A stretch of 21,431 nucleotides of DNA from JBJXHC01 sp046160825 (GTDB taxonomy: Bacteria > Bacteroidota > Ignavibacteria > UBA10030 > UBA6906): positions 1 to 21,431 of the forward strand of contig JBJXHC010000057.1 of the NCBI GenBank assembly GCA_046160825.1. The letters are read 5' to 3'. Under the pieces are notes generated by a model, which was not told the DNA's origin, searched no databases, and worked only from the letters and a program-made list of their open reading frames with translations. Positions 1 to 8,315 of this stretch are shown here, in pieces (positions within the stretch are counted from its first letter, which is position 1; each line of letters starts with the position of its first letter). Position numbers and translations under genes: made by a program.

Positions 1-139
1 TGGGCGACAGAGTCTGGAGTTTCTTGTGGTATTCACACTATGCAGTCCTTGTATCCTTTTCTCCTTCGATGGTGCCTTCCGAGACGTAGCGGCTCCACGA
101 TTCACTCGTTAACGATGCATTTTATTATAAAAGGTAGTA

Positions 140-1417
140 GTGGTCGTCCTCGCCTTGACAATACTTCTTGCCCATTCAGTTGTGTCAGTAGCAAGCTTAT
201 TTACGAAACCAGTTTATTTCATTCGGTATCATATCATTTGTTCTGCTGTTTTTGCAAGTGGTGTACTTGAGGTTTTTGAAGGCGTTAAAATCCTCGTCGG
301 GACACGTGAAATAAAAATTGCAGGCCTTATCTGGCTTGTCTCTCTCAGCATTATGGGGGTGTACATCCTCCTTTCCCTCCGAAATGTTCGTCAGTATGAT
401 AATTTTCTAACAAGACGATATCTGTGGTTTCTTGGTTGGGTGTTCCTCGTTCAAGTCTTCGTTGGAAGCACAACATTCTCCGGCATTTTGCACTTTCTTG
501 AGCTTCTCTACCCATTTGTGATCTTTCTTATTTGTTATGCTTTTGTTCGACCAGGCCCGGACACCGTTTCGATCCTTGCGGCATACAAATGGTACGCGGG
601 TCTCCTCTGTGTGCTGATTCCGGTGAACTATCTTCTCTTCGGTTACAACGAAATGAACGTGCTGAACTATGCACGGGTTATGTCCACGAGTTTACTGCCT
701 GCGTTCTTTCTTTTTTTTGCTCAAGGAATTCAGAAGCAAAAAAAAATGTTATTCCCGGCTACAGTTCTTCTTCTCATACCAGTACTCACAATATCGAGAG
801 GGGTAACTGTCGCAGTCATTCTTGCTGTGCTTTACTACTCTGTTCGAACGTTTCTGTCCTTCCGGCGGTTCAAACAACTCGCGTTCATCATGATAAGCCT
901 GATAGTAGTAACATACGGAATCGTTACCAGCTCCGCATTTCAAGAGAGAACGCAAGCCGAGGGAAATATTGACCCTATGGACGAAGGGTTTGTAAATACG
1001 AGTGGCCGGCTCCGCATTTGGCTCCACTTTTATGACAAGATTGCCTCGGCATCGGCGACATCCTTGCTTTTTGGTGAAGGCCTTGGTTCAAGCGACGAGT
1101 TTACGATGGAAAGTGATGAATCAGAATGGTTCAAGCAACCACATAGCGAGTACCTTCGTTTCCTCTTCAATTTTGGTCTTGTGGGAGTTTTGTTGTACTT
1201 CAAGATATTCATAGGACTCATACGCGCGCTACGCCGAAGGGCTACCGGTGATGAACATTCCTGGCTAATTGGGGCAACAACAATGCTCGTGTATTCACTC
1301 TTCATCCTGTCACTCTACGAGAACTTTCTTCTCTATAGTCCTTTTGGATTTACTCAAAATGCTTTTGTGATATTTGCAGCGGCCCTACGAATCACGGATA
1401 CCAAGCAAGACAACTAG
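140..1417 (+). CDS. O-antigen ligase / polysaccharide polymerase family membrane protein
   Basis: This 425-residue protein is made mostly of hydrophobic helices (roughly ten or more) with a large periplasmic-type loop late in the chain, the layout of the Wzy/WaaL family. The late loop carries family-like elements: S-G-R-L-R-I-W at about residues 288-294, then a G-E-G-L-G stretch and P-H-S-E-Y at about 334-338, directly followed by another membrane segment. Family members join or polymerise lipid-linked oligosaccharides at the periplasmic face of the inner membrane. The start is taken as GTG because an in-frame TAA lies at 128-130 and AAGG at 131-134 sits five bases before the GTG. Its place beside sugar-phosphate transferases and nucleotide-sugar enzymes supports a surface-polysaccharide role. 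The sequence cannot separate polymerase from ligase or exopolysaccharide export functions. Confidence 0.8.
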   Translation: MVVLALTILLAHSVVSVASLFTKPVYFIRYHIICSAVFASGVLEVFEGVKILVGTREIKIAGLIWLVSLSIMGVYILLSLRNVRQYDNFLTRRYLWFLGWVFLVQVFVGSTTFSGILHFLELLYPFVIFLICYAFVRPGPDTVSILAAYKWYAGLLCVLIPVNYLLFGYNEMNVLNYARVMSTSLLPAFFLFFAQGIQKQKKMLFPATVLLLIPVLTISRGVTVAVILAVLYYSVRTFLSFRRFKQLAFIMISLIVVTYGIVTSSAFQERTQAEGNIDPMDEGFVNTSGRLRIWLHFYDKIASASATSLLFGEGLGSSDEFTMESDESEWFKQPHSEYLRFLFNFGLVGVLLYFKIFIGLIRALRRRATGDEHSWLIGATTMLVYSLFILSLYENFLLYSPFGFTQNAFVIFAAALRITDTKQDN

Positions 1418-1511
1418 CGTAGAACCCCTCCTAAAAAGCTGATTACCTTTTTCCCCCAGAGATGTAGTAATTACAAGCATCGTCCCTTCAAGGTTGCGTT
1501 TGTCGTCGGAT

Positions 1512-1540
1512 TTGACCGTTTGTCCTACTGGCCCAAGAAT
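1512..1540 (+). promoter_or_regulatory. Candidate sigma70-like promoter before the secreted esterase gene
   Basis: TTGACC (1512-1517) and AAGAAT (1535-1540) are separated by 17 bases. They match the sigma70 consensus at five of six and four of six positions. Transcription from here would begin just at the two stem-loops that follow. This is a pattern match only. Confidence 0.3.
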
Positions 1541-1542
1541 TG

Positions 1543-1586
1543 ACCCTATTCAGCAGGGTAAGCCGCTGTCCCATGCAGGCCAGCGG
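1543..1586 (+). promoter_or_regulatory. Two tandem stem-loops in the leader of the secreted esterase gene
   Basis: ACCCT (1543-1547) pairs with AGGGT (1555-1559) around a 7-base loop. CCGCTG (1563-1568) pairs with CAGCGG (1581-1586) around a 12-base loop. Neither is followed by a T-run, so they do not look like terminators. They lie 43 bases or more before the start codon. I do not recognise a known riboswitch class. Confidence 0.35.
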
Positions 1587-1628
1587 GTACATCGCTTAAG
1601 ATGAAATTCAACTGGGTGGTTCAAGAGT

Positions 1629-4600
1629 TTGGTCAATCAACGAAAAGTTCGACTTGCAATGCGTTGGTCGTTGTTTCTATCAGGGGCTTTTCTTGCTTCT
1701 GTGTATACGCATGTGCATGCGCAAACGACGAGCGACATTCTTCGGGCAAGTGTCCTCCATGAGGATTCTGCCACAACCATGGTTCAGCAGTTTCTTGTTT
1801 CTCAATTCCCATCGTTTCCGAATCCTTCATCCCAGTCGGAGTGGGAGGGATACGCCGCGCGGGTACGCGACACACTCCGAACTCTCCTTACTCATATTCC
1901 GGTTTCGGAAAGAACTCCACACCGCATTGAATCACGAGGTACTCTGCACGAGGATGGATATCGAATCGAGAAACTGATCCTTGAGATTTACGAGGGGATC
2001 GAGATCCCGGTGAATATTTATATCCCCGACTCACTGGATGGAAGGACACCAATCGTCCTGAATCCAAATGGGTTCTTCCTCGAGGGTAAAGCGATGGAAG
2101 CAATTCAACGCCGCTGTGCGAGCTTTGCAAAAATGGGATACGTTGCGATTTCATGGGATTTTGTACACACAGGAGAACGGGGTGGCTGGGATGGTATCGG
2201 GCTTCCCGGAAACAACGGGTACTACTCTGTTTGGTGGAGAATTGCCGGAGCGAACAGCATTGCACTTTCTGTCGGAGAGACGATGGCAATTCTGGAATAC
2301 GTCATGACACTGCCATACGTTGATACGACGCGTATAGCGGCTGTAGGTTCATCCCAAGGTGCGATAACGGCCTTGCTTGCCGCATCCATTGACCAGAGGA
2401 TCAGTGCCGTTGTTGGCGTTGTTCCTTCGATGCCTTCGAAGAAGGCTCCCTTTACCCTGACAGATCATTTCACGGAACGCAACTATATCATGTGGGACGG
2501 GGCATTTACTCCATCACTGTTCAAAGAAGTTGCCGACATGGCCGAACTCATTGCACTCTGCGCTCCGCGTAAAGTATTGATAATTTCGGGTACCTCAGAC
2601 ATTACACCGCCGGCGTGGATTGGGGAAGAAGTTGAACAAGCGCGTCAAATCTATGATCTGGTCGGCAATCCTGATGCGCTCAAGCATGACAGTTTGCAGA
2701 TGGGGCATGAGTACGGGCTCGCAGCGCGACTCCGCACTTATGGCTGGCTCAGGCGTTGGTTTGACAACGATACGAACGAGGTCTTATCAGAGTCTGAGAT
2801 AAACGTATGGCCATTGGATAGCCTGCGTTGTGGGATAAACCCCACTTCTTCAACGATTCTCTCCAGCGGGAATGCACTCCTTTCGGCAATCAGTAAACCG
2901 AACTATTTGCCGACGTCCGCTCAGGAAGCCAGACTCATGCAACATGAGATTCAAACATCATTTGTTGACATTGCACATCGGTTCAGTGATTCGGTTCTGA
3001 GTACAATAGTTCTTGGTACTATGTCTTATCCCGCAATGACAATAACTCGCGGGGTGTTGAACCATGAGAGCAAGTTGAAGACACCATTTCTTTTCTTCTC
3101 ACCTGTTGGCATGGCTCCGGAAGCCGGGGTAATATTGTTGTCTGATTCCGGGAAGGGTGCCTTGCCTGGTACGCTCGTGGATAGTCTGGTTGCACGAGGC
3201 TACAGTGTGTGCGCTTTTGATCCACTTGGAACAGGGGAGATTGCGTTCGAGAGATTCAGCACCCGTGTTCTTTCGTACTATATGGAGATGTTTGATCACA
3301 CTCTGATCAGTGTCGGACGCCACCAGGTTGACGAAGTCATTCGACTTATGAAGAGGCAAGGGATGAGTCGTGTTGCCATCGTTGCAGATGGTCCACTCTC
3401 ACAAGTGTTGGCTACCCTTGCTGCAACGTCCGACGATGTAGGATCTCTCGCCGTCAGCAACGGGCTCGATGGATATCAGGAATCTCTCCCGGGTGAATTT
3501 CCGATGAAAGCTCCAGCGTTCAAACAATTCAAGAACTCATTTAGAACCGCAGATACTCCAATTCTCTCATCAATTATTTCTCCCAAGCCGTCGTTGTTCT
3601 CAAACATGAGGGATCTCGATGGCGGTCTCCTTCCGGATTCTTCGCGAACGCTTGGGATGATGCGCGATTTCCACGGAGTCTTTGGCAAGGATCATCTACT
3701 TACTCAAGTTCTGGATTCTTCTGGCTCTGCTGAAAAGACTTTTGAATGGTTACTGAAAGTGTATCCTCCATTTGGACGACTGAATGTGTTTGCGGTACCA
3801 GACAGCGTCGTGATGGAGGACTCCTCATATACCACTGCGCTTCTCACAAACCATTCGGGTGATCAGTTTATTGAAATTGTTGATGGTCCTGAGTGGCTTT
3901 CCATCAACTCCGAGACCGGAAGGCTCTCTGGGGTCGCTCTGAATCATGGTCAGAGTTCGCAACCAGTTCGAATACGTGTTACAACGGACACTGGGGATAC
4001 CCTGGAATACAGATACGATCTTCATGTCATTCACCAAAACCACCCTCCGGATATTTCAGCCTTTCCGGATACACTTGCGTTTGAAGACAGTCTGTATACC
4101 CATGCAATTCAAGCCAGCGATCGGGACACCGAGTATTTCGGTGACAGCCTAAGCTATCACTTAATCGCCGGCCCGATGTGGATGCAAGTGGACTCCATTG
4201 CCGGGGTGTTATCCGGTACACCGTTAGCTTCCGATGTGGGAGACACGGTTGGAACGCTTATGGTTACCGACAGGAATGGGGGAGTAGCCCTGCAACAGTT
4301 TCGCCTGAAAACTTATCATACAAACCACGCTCCCGTGTTTATCACTCAACCTGTGACATCAGCGAGCGAAGATTCGCTATACCAGTACTATGCGTACTCC
4401 ATGGATGTGGATAGCATTCTCTTTGGTGATAAGATCAAATATTCATTGCTGGGCGAGGGTGGATGGCTTTTCGTCGATTCAAGTACAGGGCTGCTGAGCG
4501 GTACACCGCGAATCTACAACCTTGCTGATACGCTCGTCACCATTGTTGCCACGGATGATTCGGGTGCCGTTGCAGAACAGAGCTTTGTCATTCGTGTACA

Positions 4601-6701
4601 GCACGTGAATCATCAGCCAGTGATTCAATCAATCCCCGTGCTCAAAGCAGTTGAGGACAGTACATACCGGTATGCTGTTGTCGCGACGGATGTTGACACG
4701 CTGGTCGGCGATTCGCTCCAGAGTACACTTATTCGCGCTCCGGCCTGGCTTATATTCGATTCGCTACAGTTGATTCTCCACGGTGTACCGGGTGCAGTCG
4801 ATATTGGTCTGGACACAGTCGAGATCGTTGTAAGTGACTTGCTCGGTGCGACAGTGCGGCAAGAGTATCAGTTGCTGACACGACACGTCAACCATGCTCC
4901 GTTCTTCGTCAGCGTACCCGAAACAGTAGCAGTGGAGAGCCTTGCGTATAGATACATGATACGAGCTCTCGATCCTGATTCACTTTTCGACGATGTGATC
5001 CAATATCGCGCAATAACAAAACCCGCATGGCTCACTTTTGACAATTCGAGCGGCGAATTGAAGGGTCTACCGATGAGTCAGGATGTTGGTGAGTACCAGG
5101 TTGTCATCACGGCAAGAGATAAAAGCGGAAGTACCGTGGTGCAAGATTTTAATCTGAACGTGAAGTACATGAATCATAACCCTGTCATTACTACATTTCC
5201 AGTCATAAGCGCTCAAGAGGATTCTCAGTATGTCTATCAAGTCCAGGCCTTGGATTCAGACAGCGCTTTGTTTAATGACCATATCAAGTATAGGCTCGAG
5301 ACCGGCGCGTCTTGGCTGATGATTGACTCGGTGTCAGGAAGGCTAGCCGGGATTCCACGAGGTCTGGACGTCGGGATAAGGAATGTTGTGGTCATTGCTG
5401 TAGATCAGCAGGGTGCGATGGACCGGCAAGAGTTCATGCTCCGAGTAGAACATACGAATCATGCACCCCGAATTGTAAGTGTGCCTGTTACCGGCGCCAC
5501 AGAGGATGAGTTATACGAATACAGGGTCGTCGCAATTGACCAGGACTCATTGTTCGGTGATGGACTGCGCTATCGTTTGAACATCGGTCCGATCTGGTTA
5601 TCCATGGACAGCATATCCGGGCTGATCTCCGGCTCGCCAGCCGGTGTGAATGCTAAGGATACCGTTGTTGAGGTGGAAGTAGTTGATATCGTTCGTGACG
5701 AGACAAAGCGTCGAGGGGACGCTATGATGAATAGTGCAGGTGCTTTTGGTGAAAGAGGTCTGGGACCCCGGGCCATGAGTAAACAGTTTTATCGCATTCA
5801 TATTACACACGTTAATCATGCTCCGATGTTTGTCAGTATACCTGAAACAACTGTGGTCGCCGGTACAGAATATCGGTACGCGGTTCATATTCTCGATCCG
5901 GACTCCATAGATCAAGCAGATACAATTTCATGTGAACTTGATGCCGGACCGGAGTTTCTGCGCTTCGACAAGGAAACGTTCGTGTTGACAGGAAGCCCGG
6001 GTCGAATGCATAGCGGCAGGTACAGGATTTTGTTAGTCGCGCGTGACAACCATGGCAAGAAATCATATCAGGACTTTACCCTGAATGTTTTGCGAAGCAA
6101 GAGATTAAGAGAAATACTCACCACAAGAGATACAGTTATCCTCGAGAGCTCATCCTTCGAGTTTCGACCGATGACTGCTCGAAACAATTCCGGAGAGGAA
6201 CGATACAGATATCACCTTCTCGGCGGGCCCGGGTGGATTGCTGTTGACTCAATGACGGGGACGATTTCAGGGAAGTGGCCTTCCGGCGATGGAAACAGTA
6301 CAATCGATGTGTTGCTTGTAGCAATTTCACTTGAGGGAAATGTTATTGAGGAGCATGTAATTCTTCAAACGAAACCGGGGGGAGGTGGTGAATTCGAACA
6401 CGAGGTTAAGGAGTTTGCGCTTGTGCAGAATTATCCGAACCCGTTCAATCCAACGACTGTCATTACATATTCAGTAGCTGAGGCATCGTATATCAAACTC
6501 ACAATTATTAATATTCTTGGACAAGCGATTGAAACCGTGATCGATCAGTATCAGGATCCCGGTAGATATTCTGTCGTTTGGCCGGCAAGCGACGGAAGTA
6601 TCAATTTTCCGGATGGGGTGTATTTTTATAGGCTGGATGCTGTCCGAATTTCGGATCGGATGGGATGGAGCGAAGTGAGGAAGATGGTCCTATTGAAATG
6701 A
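1629..6701 (+). CDS. Secreted T9SS-sorted esterase-like protein with tandem hydrolase domains and cadherin-like repeats
   Basis: This 1690-residue protein starts with a signal peptide ending near V-H-A-Q (about residue 31). Residues about 90-390 form an alpha/beta hydrolase with G-S-S-Q-G (nucleophile Ser242), a likely acid Asp324 in S-G-T-S-D, and His360 in G-H-E. The GxSQG and HE elements resemble the CE7 acetyl-xylan esterase/deacetylase family, but I do not find its RGQ motif. Residues about 460-705 look like a second hydrolase fold (D-P-L-G-T-G-E), yet the nucleophile elbow reads V-A-D-G-P-L-S, so it is probably inactive. Nine repeats of about 95 residues follow (718 to about 1583). A type IX secretion sorting domain ends the protein, with N-Y-P-N-P-F-N-P-T-T from residue 1601. 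It is predicted to reach the cell surface or medium and to remove ester groups from a polysaccharide; the substrate is unknown. TTG 1629 is the first start after an in-frame stop at 1602-1604; ATG 1659 is a good alternative, since neither has a strong ribosome site. Confidence 0.8.
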   Translation: MVNQRKVRLAMRWSLFLSGAFLASVYTHVHAQTTSDILRASVLHEDSATTMVQQFLVSQFPSFPNPSSQSEWEGYAARVRDTLRTLLTHIPVSERTPHRIESRGTLHEDGYRIEKLILEIYEGIEIPVNIYIPDSLDGRTPIVLNPNGFFLEGKAMEAIQRRCASFAKMGYVAISWDFVHTGERGGWDGIGLPGNNGYYSVWWRIAGANSIALSVGETMAILEYVMTLPYVDTTRIAAVGSSQGAITALLAASIDQRISAVVGVVPSMPSKKAPFTLTDHFTERNYIMWDGAFTPSLFKEVADMAELIALCAPRKVLIISGTSDITPPAWIGEEVEQARQIYDLVGNPDALKHDSLQMGHEYGLAARLRTYGWLRRWFDNDTNEVLSESEINVWPLDSLRCGINPTSSTILSSGNALLSAISKPNYLPTSAQEARLMQHEIQTSFVDIAHRFSDSVLSTIVLGTMSYPAMTITRGVLNHESKLKTPFLFFSPVGMAPEAGVILLSDSGKGALPGTLVDSLVARGYSVCAFDPLGTGEIAFERFSTRVLSYYMEMFDHTLISVGRHQVDEVIRLMKRQGMSRVAIVADGPLSQVLATLAATSDDVGSLAVSNGLDGYQESLPGEFPMKAPAFKQFKNSFRTADTPILSSIISPKPSLFSNMRDLDGGLLPDSSRTLGMMRDFHGVFGKDHLLTQVLDSSGSAEKTFEWLLKVYPPFGRLNVFAVPDSVVMEDSSYTTALLTNHSGDQFIEIVDGPEWLSINSETGRLSGVALNHGQSSQPVRIRVTTDTGDTLEYRYDLHVIHQNHPPDISAFPDTLAFEDSLYTHAIQASDRDTEYFGDSLSYHLIAGPMWMQVDSIAGVLSGTPLASDVGDTVGTLMVTDRNGGVALQQFRLKTYHTNHAPVFITQPVTSASEDSLYQYYAYSMDVDSILFGDKIKYSLLGEGGWLFVDSSTGLLSGTPRIYNLADTLVTIVATDDSGAVAEQSFVIRVQHVNHQPVIQSIPVLKAVEDSTYRYAVVATDVDTLVGDSLQSTLIRAPAWLIFDSLQLILHGVPGAVDIGLDTVEIVVSDLLGATVRQEYQLLTRHVNHAPFFVSVPETVAVESLAYRYMIRALDPDSLFDDVIQYRAITKPAWLTFDNSSGELKGLPMSQDVGEYQVVITARDKSGSTVVQDFNLNVKYMNHNPVITTFPVISAQEDSQYVYQVQALDSDSALFNDHIKYRLETGASWLMIDSVSGRLAGIPRGLDVGIRNVVVIAVDQQGAMDRQEFMLRVEHTNHAPRIVSVPVTGATEDELYEYRVVAIDQDSLFGDGLRYRLNIGPIWLSMDSISGLISGSPAGVNAKDTVVEVEVVDIVRDETKRRGDAMMNSAGAFGERGLGPRAMSKQFYRIHITHVNHAPMFVSIPETTVVAGTEYRYAVHILDPDSIDQADTISCELDAGPEFLRFDKETFVLTGSPGRMHSGRYRILLVARDNHGKKSYQDFTLNVLRSKRLREILTTRDTVILESSSFEFRPMTARNNSGEERYRYHLLGGPGWIAVDSMTGTISGKWPSGDGNSTIDVLLVAISLEGNVIEEHVILQTKPGGGGEFEHEVKEFALVQNYPNPFNPTTVITYSVAEASYIKLTIINILGQAIETVIDQYQDPGRYSVVWPASDGSINFPDGVYFYRLDAVRISDRMGWSEVRKMVLLK
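3780..6377 (+). repeat. Nine cadherin-like / putative-Ig (He_PIG, CADG-type) repeats within the esterase
   Basis: These are protein-level repeats of about 95 residues. Repeats 2 to 8 each begin with N-H-x-P, at residues 804, 899, 994, 1088, 1182, 1277 and 1396. Repeat 1 begins near residue 718 and repeat 9 near 1489, and both lack that opening. Most carry E-D-S-x-Y early, a D-x-D-[ST] segment (a likely calcium-binding element), W-L/W-hydrophobic near the middle and S-G-x-[LI]-x-G-x-P. Repeat 7 is about 24 residues longer than the others. They probably form a stiff stalk or sugar-binding array. Confidence 0.8.
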
Positions 6702-6771
6702 TATCGCGTTTTGTCTTACTGGAAGATTCTCATTCAAATTTGGATTTCAATTACCAATTTATTAGCTTCTG

Positions 6772-6796
6772 CCACGGTTCGTCATACGAATGGTGG
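6772..6796. repeat. Imperfect inverted repeat upstream of the first sugar-phosphate transferase
   Basis: CCACGGTTCG (6772-6781) and CGAATGGTGG (6787-6796) are complementary except at two central positions, with a 5-base spacer. It ends 13 bases before the GTG start, so it could be an operator or a small leader hairpin. No T-run follows, so it is not a terminator. Confidence 0.3.
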
Positions 6797-6809
6797 GATA
6801 CCATAGCAG

Positions 6810-8246
6810 GTGCATGAGACAGGTTCTCTTGCGAATGTAGTCAGACGAAACTGGAGAGCGCTCGCCGCGATCGTAGCGATCTCCACAGACGCCTGTATCG
6901 TGCTGGCAACATTCTGCGTTGCCAGCCGCATCGCTTTATCGCGCGTACCACTTGCCGACCTTTTGGATTCTCACTCCCGCTTTCTTCTTTTCTCCCTGAT
7001 TGTGATCATAGTGGCGTTCACCGCGATCGGGCAGTATCGCATCGTTGCGTACATCCCACCGAAGCGTCATTTCCTCAATGCCATTCGGACATTTTTCTAC
7101 AGTGGCACAATTATTCTCTGCACGCTATTTGTTTTTCAGAACAGCTTCTACACCAGGGAATTTATTGCGGCGTTTTTCATCCTGCTGCCGATCTTGTACG
7201 CGTGTGTATGGAGTACACTCCGGTTCTTGCGAAGTAAACTTGGCGGCCTCCATCTTGGAAGATGGAACACACTCGTCGTCGGGTTTGACAAGAGCGTTGA
7301 TCGGATGTCAACACGCATGACGATGTTCCCGGAATTGGGGTATGACGTTATTCGTCTCATGAAATCAACCGGCCCCAGTGACGGGCTTCTCCATGTGAAC
7401 CAGGAGGAAGTCGAGACGGTGATCTCATCACAGGGGATCGAGCATATCGTTCTTTCATCATCACATTTGAACGGTTCCTTTGATACCCTGGAGGACCTTT
7501 GCCGGAGATACAATATCCGGATGAGCCTCGTGTCGAATGAGTCCGACGATCTCTTCGCGAGGACAAATATTTATGACCTTGCCGGTATACCGGTCTTCAC
7601 GCCGCATCACCGCCGGTTGGAAACGGCAAAGGGAATCATCAAGCGAGGTTTTGACATTGTTACCTCCTGCATCCTGTTGATCTTGCTTTCTCCGCTCTTC
7701 CTGCTCATTGCCATAGCAACCCGGAGTGAATCCAAGGGTCCTGTGTTCTTTAAGCAGCTCCGGGCACTAAGCGACAATGACAAGCCATTCGAGTTCTATA
7801 AGTTCAGGAGTATGCACCACACGGCTGATGAAGCGAAGGAAAGTCTTATCGACCTTAATGAAAGTGACGGGGCATTGTTCAAGATCAAGAATGATCCACG
7901 ACTGACGAGGGTGGGGCGTTTCATTCGGAGGCACAGTTTCGATGAACTTCCCCAACTTGTAAATGTCCTCAAGGGCGAAATGAGTCTCGTGGGTCCAAGA
8001 CCGTTGCCGGTAAAAGACTTTAAGCTCTTGAACGAACGTGATCACCTCGGCGGCTACTTCCGCAATCGAAGCAGGGCCAAACCCGGTATGACGGGCTTGT
8101 GGCAAATATCGGGGAGGAGTGATCTCGGTTTCCGCGAAATGGTGCTACTGGATTTGTACTATGTGGAACATCAAACGCTCCTTTTTGACATTGAGATTCT
8201 TGTCCAAACCGTACCCGCTGTTCTCTTCGGGAAGGGTGCATATTGA
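6810..8246 (+). CDS. Polyprenyl-phosphate sugar-1-phosphate transferase, full-length WbaP/WcaJ type
   Basis: This is a 478-residue inner-membrane enzyme. About four N-terminal membrane helices (within residues 15-130) precede a Rossmann-like CoA-binding-type domain (N-T-L-V-V-G-F from about 153). A C-terminal bacterial sugar transferase domain runs from about residue 275 to the end. That domain has a hydrophobic membrane-entering helix, F-Y-K-F-R-S-M, the catalytic Asp378-Glu379 pair in F-D-E-L-P-Q-L, S-L-V-G-P-R-P and P-G-M-T-G-L-W-Q. The family starts repeat-unit synthesis by moving a sugar-1-phosphate from a UDP-sugar to undecaprenyl phosphate. Which sugar is used cannot be read from the sequence. 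GTG is the only sensible start, because an in-frame TAG lies at 6804-6806; no good ribosome site precedes it. A second copy of the catalytic domain follows 69 bases downstream. Confidence 0.9.
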   Translation: MHETGSLANVVRRNWRALAAIVAISTDACIVLATFCVASRIALSRVPLADLLDSHSRFLLFSLIVIIVAFTAIGQYRIVAYIPPKRHFLNAIRTFFYSGTIILCTLFVFQNSFYTREFIAAFFILLPILYACVWSTLRFLRSKLGGLHLGRWNTLVVGFDKSVDRMSTRMTMFPELGYDVIRLMKSTGPSDGLLHVNQEEVETVISSQGIEHIVLSSSHLNGSFDTLEDLCRRYNIRMSLVSNESDDLFARTNIYDLAGIPVFTPHHRRLETAKGIIKRGFDIVTSCILLILLSPLFLLIAIATRSESKGPVFFKQLRALSDNDKPFEFYKFRSMHHTADEAKESLIDLNESDGALFKIKNDPRLTRVGRFIRRHSFDELPQLVNVLKGEMSLVGPRPLPVKDFKLLNERDHLGGYFRNRSRAKPGMTGLWQISGRSDLGFREMVLLDLYYVEHQTLLFDIEILVQTVPAVLFGKGAY

Positions 8247-8315
8247 TTTGAATGTGATTGTGCGTGTGTACAAACAAGAACTATTTATCACACCTGAGAC
8301 GAACCGAGTTTCTGA

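Noticed and set aside
1..139. Possible C-terminal tail of a gene entering from the left
   Set aside because: Three plus frames are open for part of this stretch (stops at 87-89 and 110-112, and one running to 270), but none gives a recognisable protein end, so none can be chosen.
1433..1452. Hairpin AAAAAG/CTTTTT after the O-antigen ligase gene as a terminator
   Set aside because: The stem is almost all A-T and the T-run is part of the stem, followed by C residues; too weak to call.
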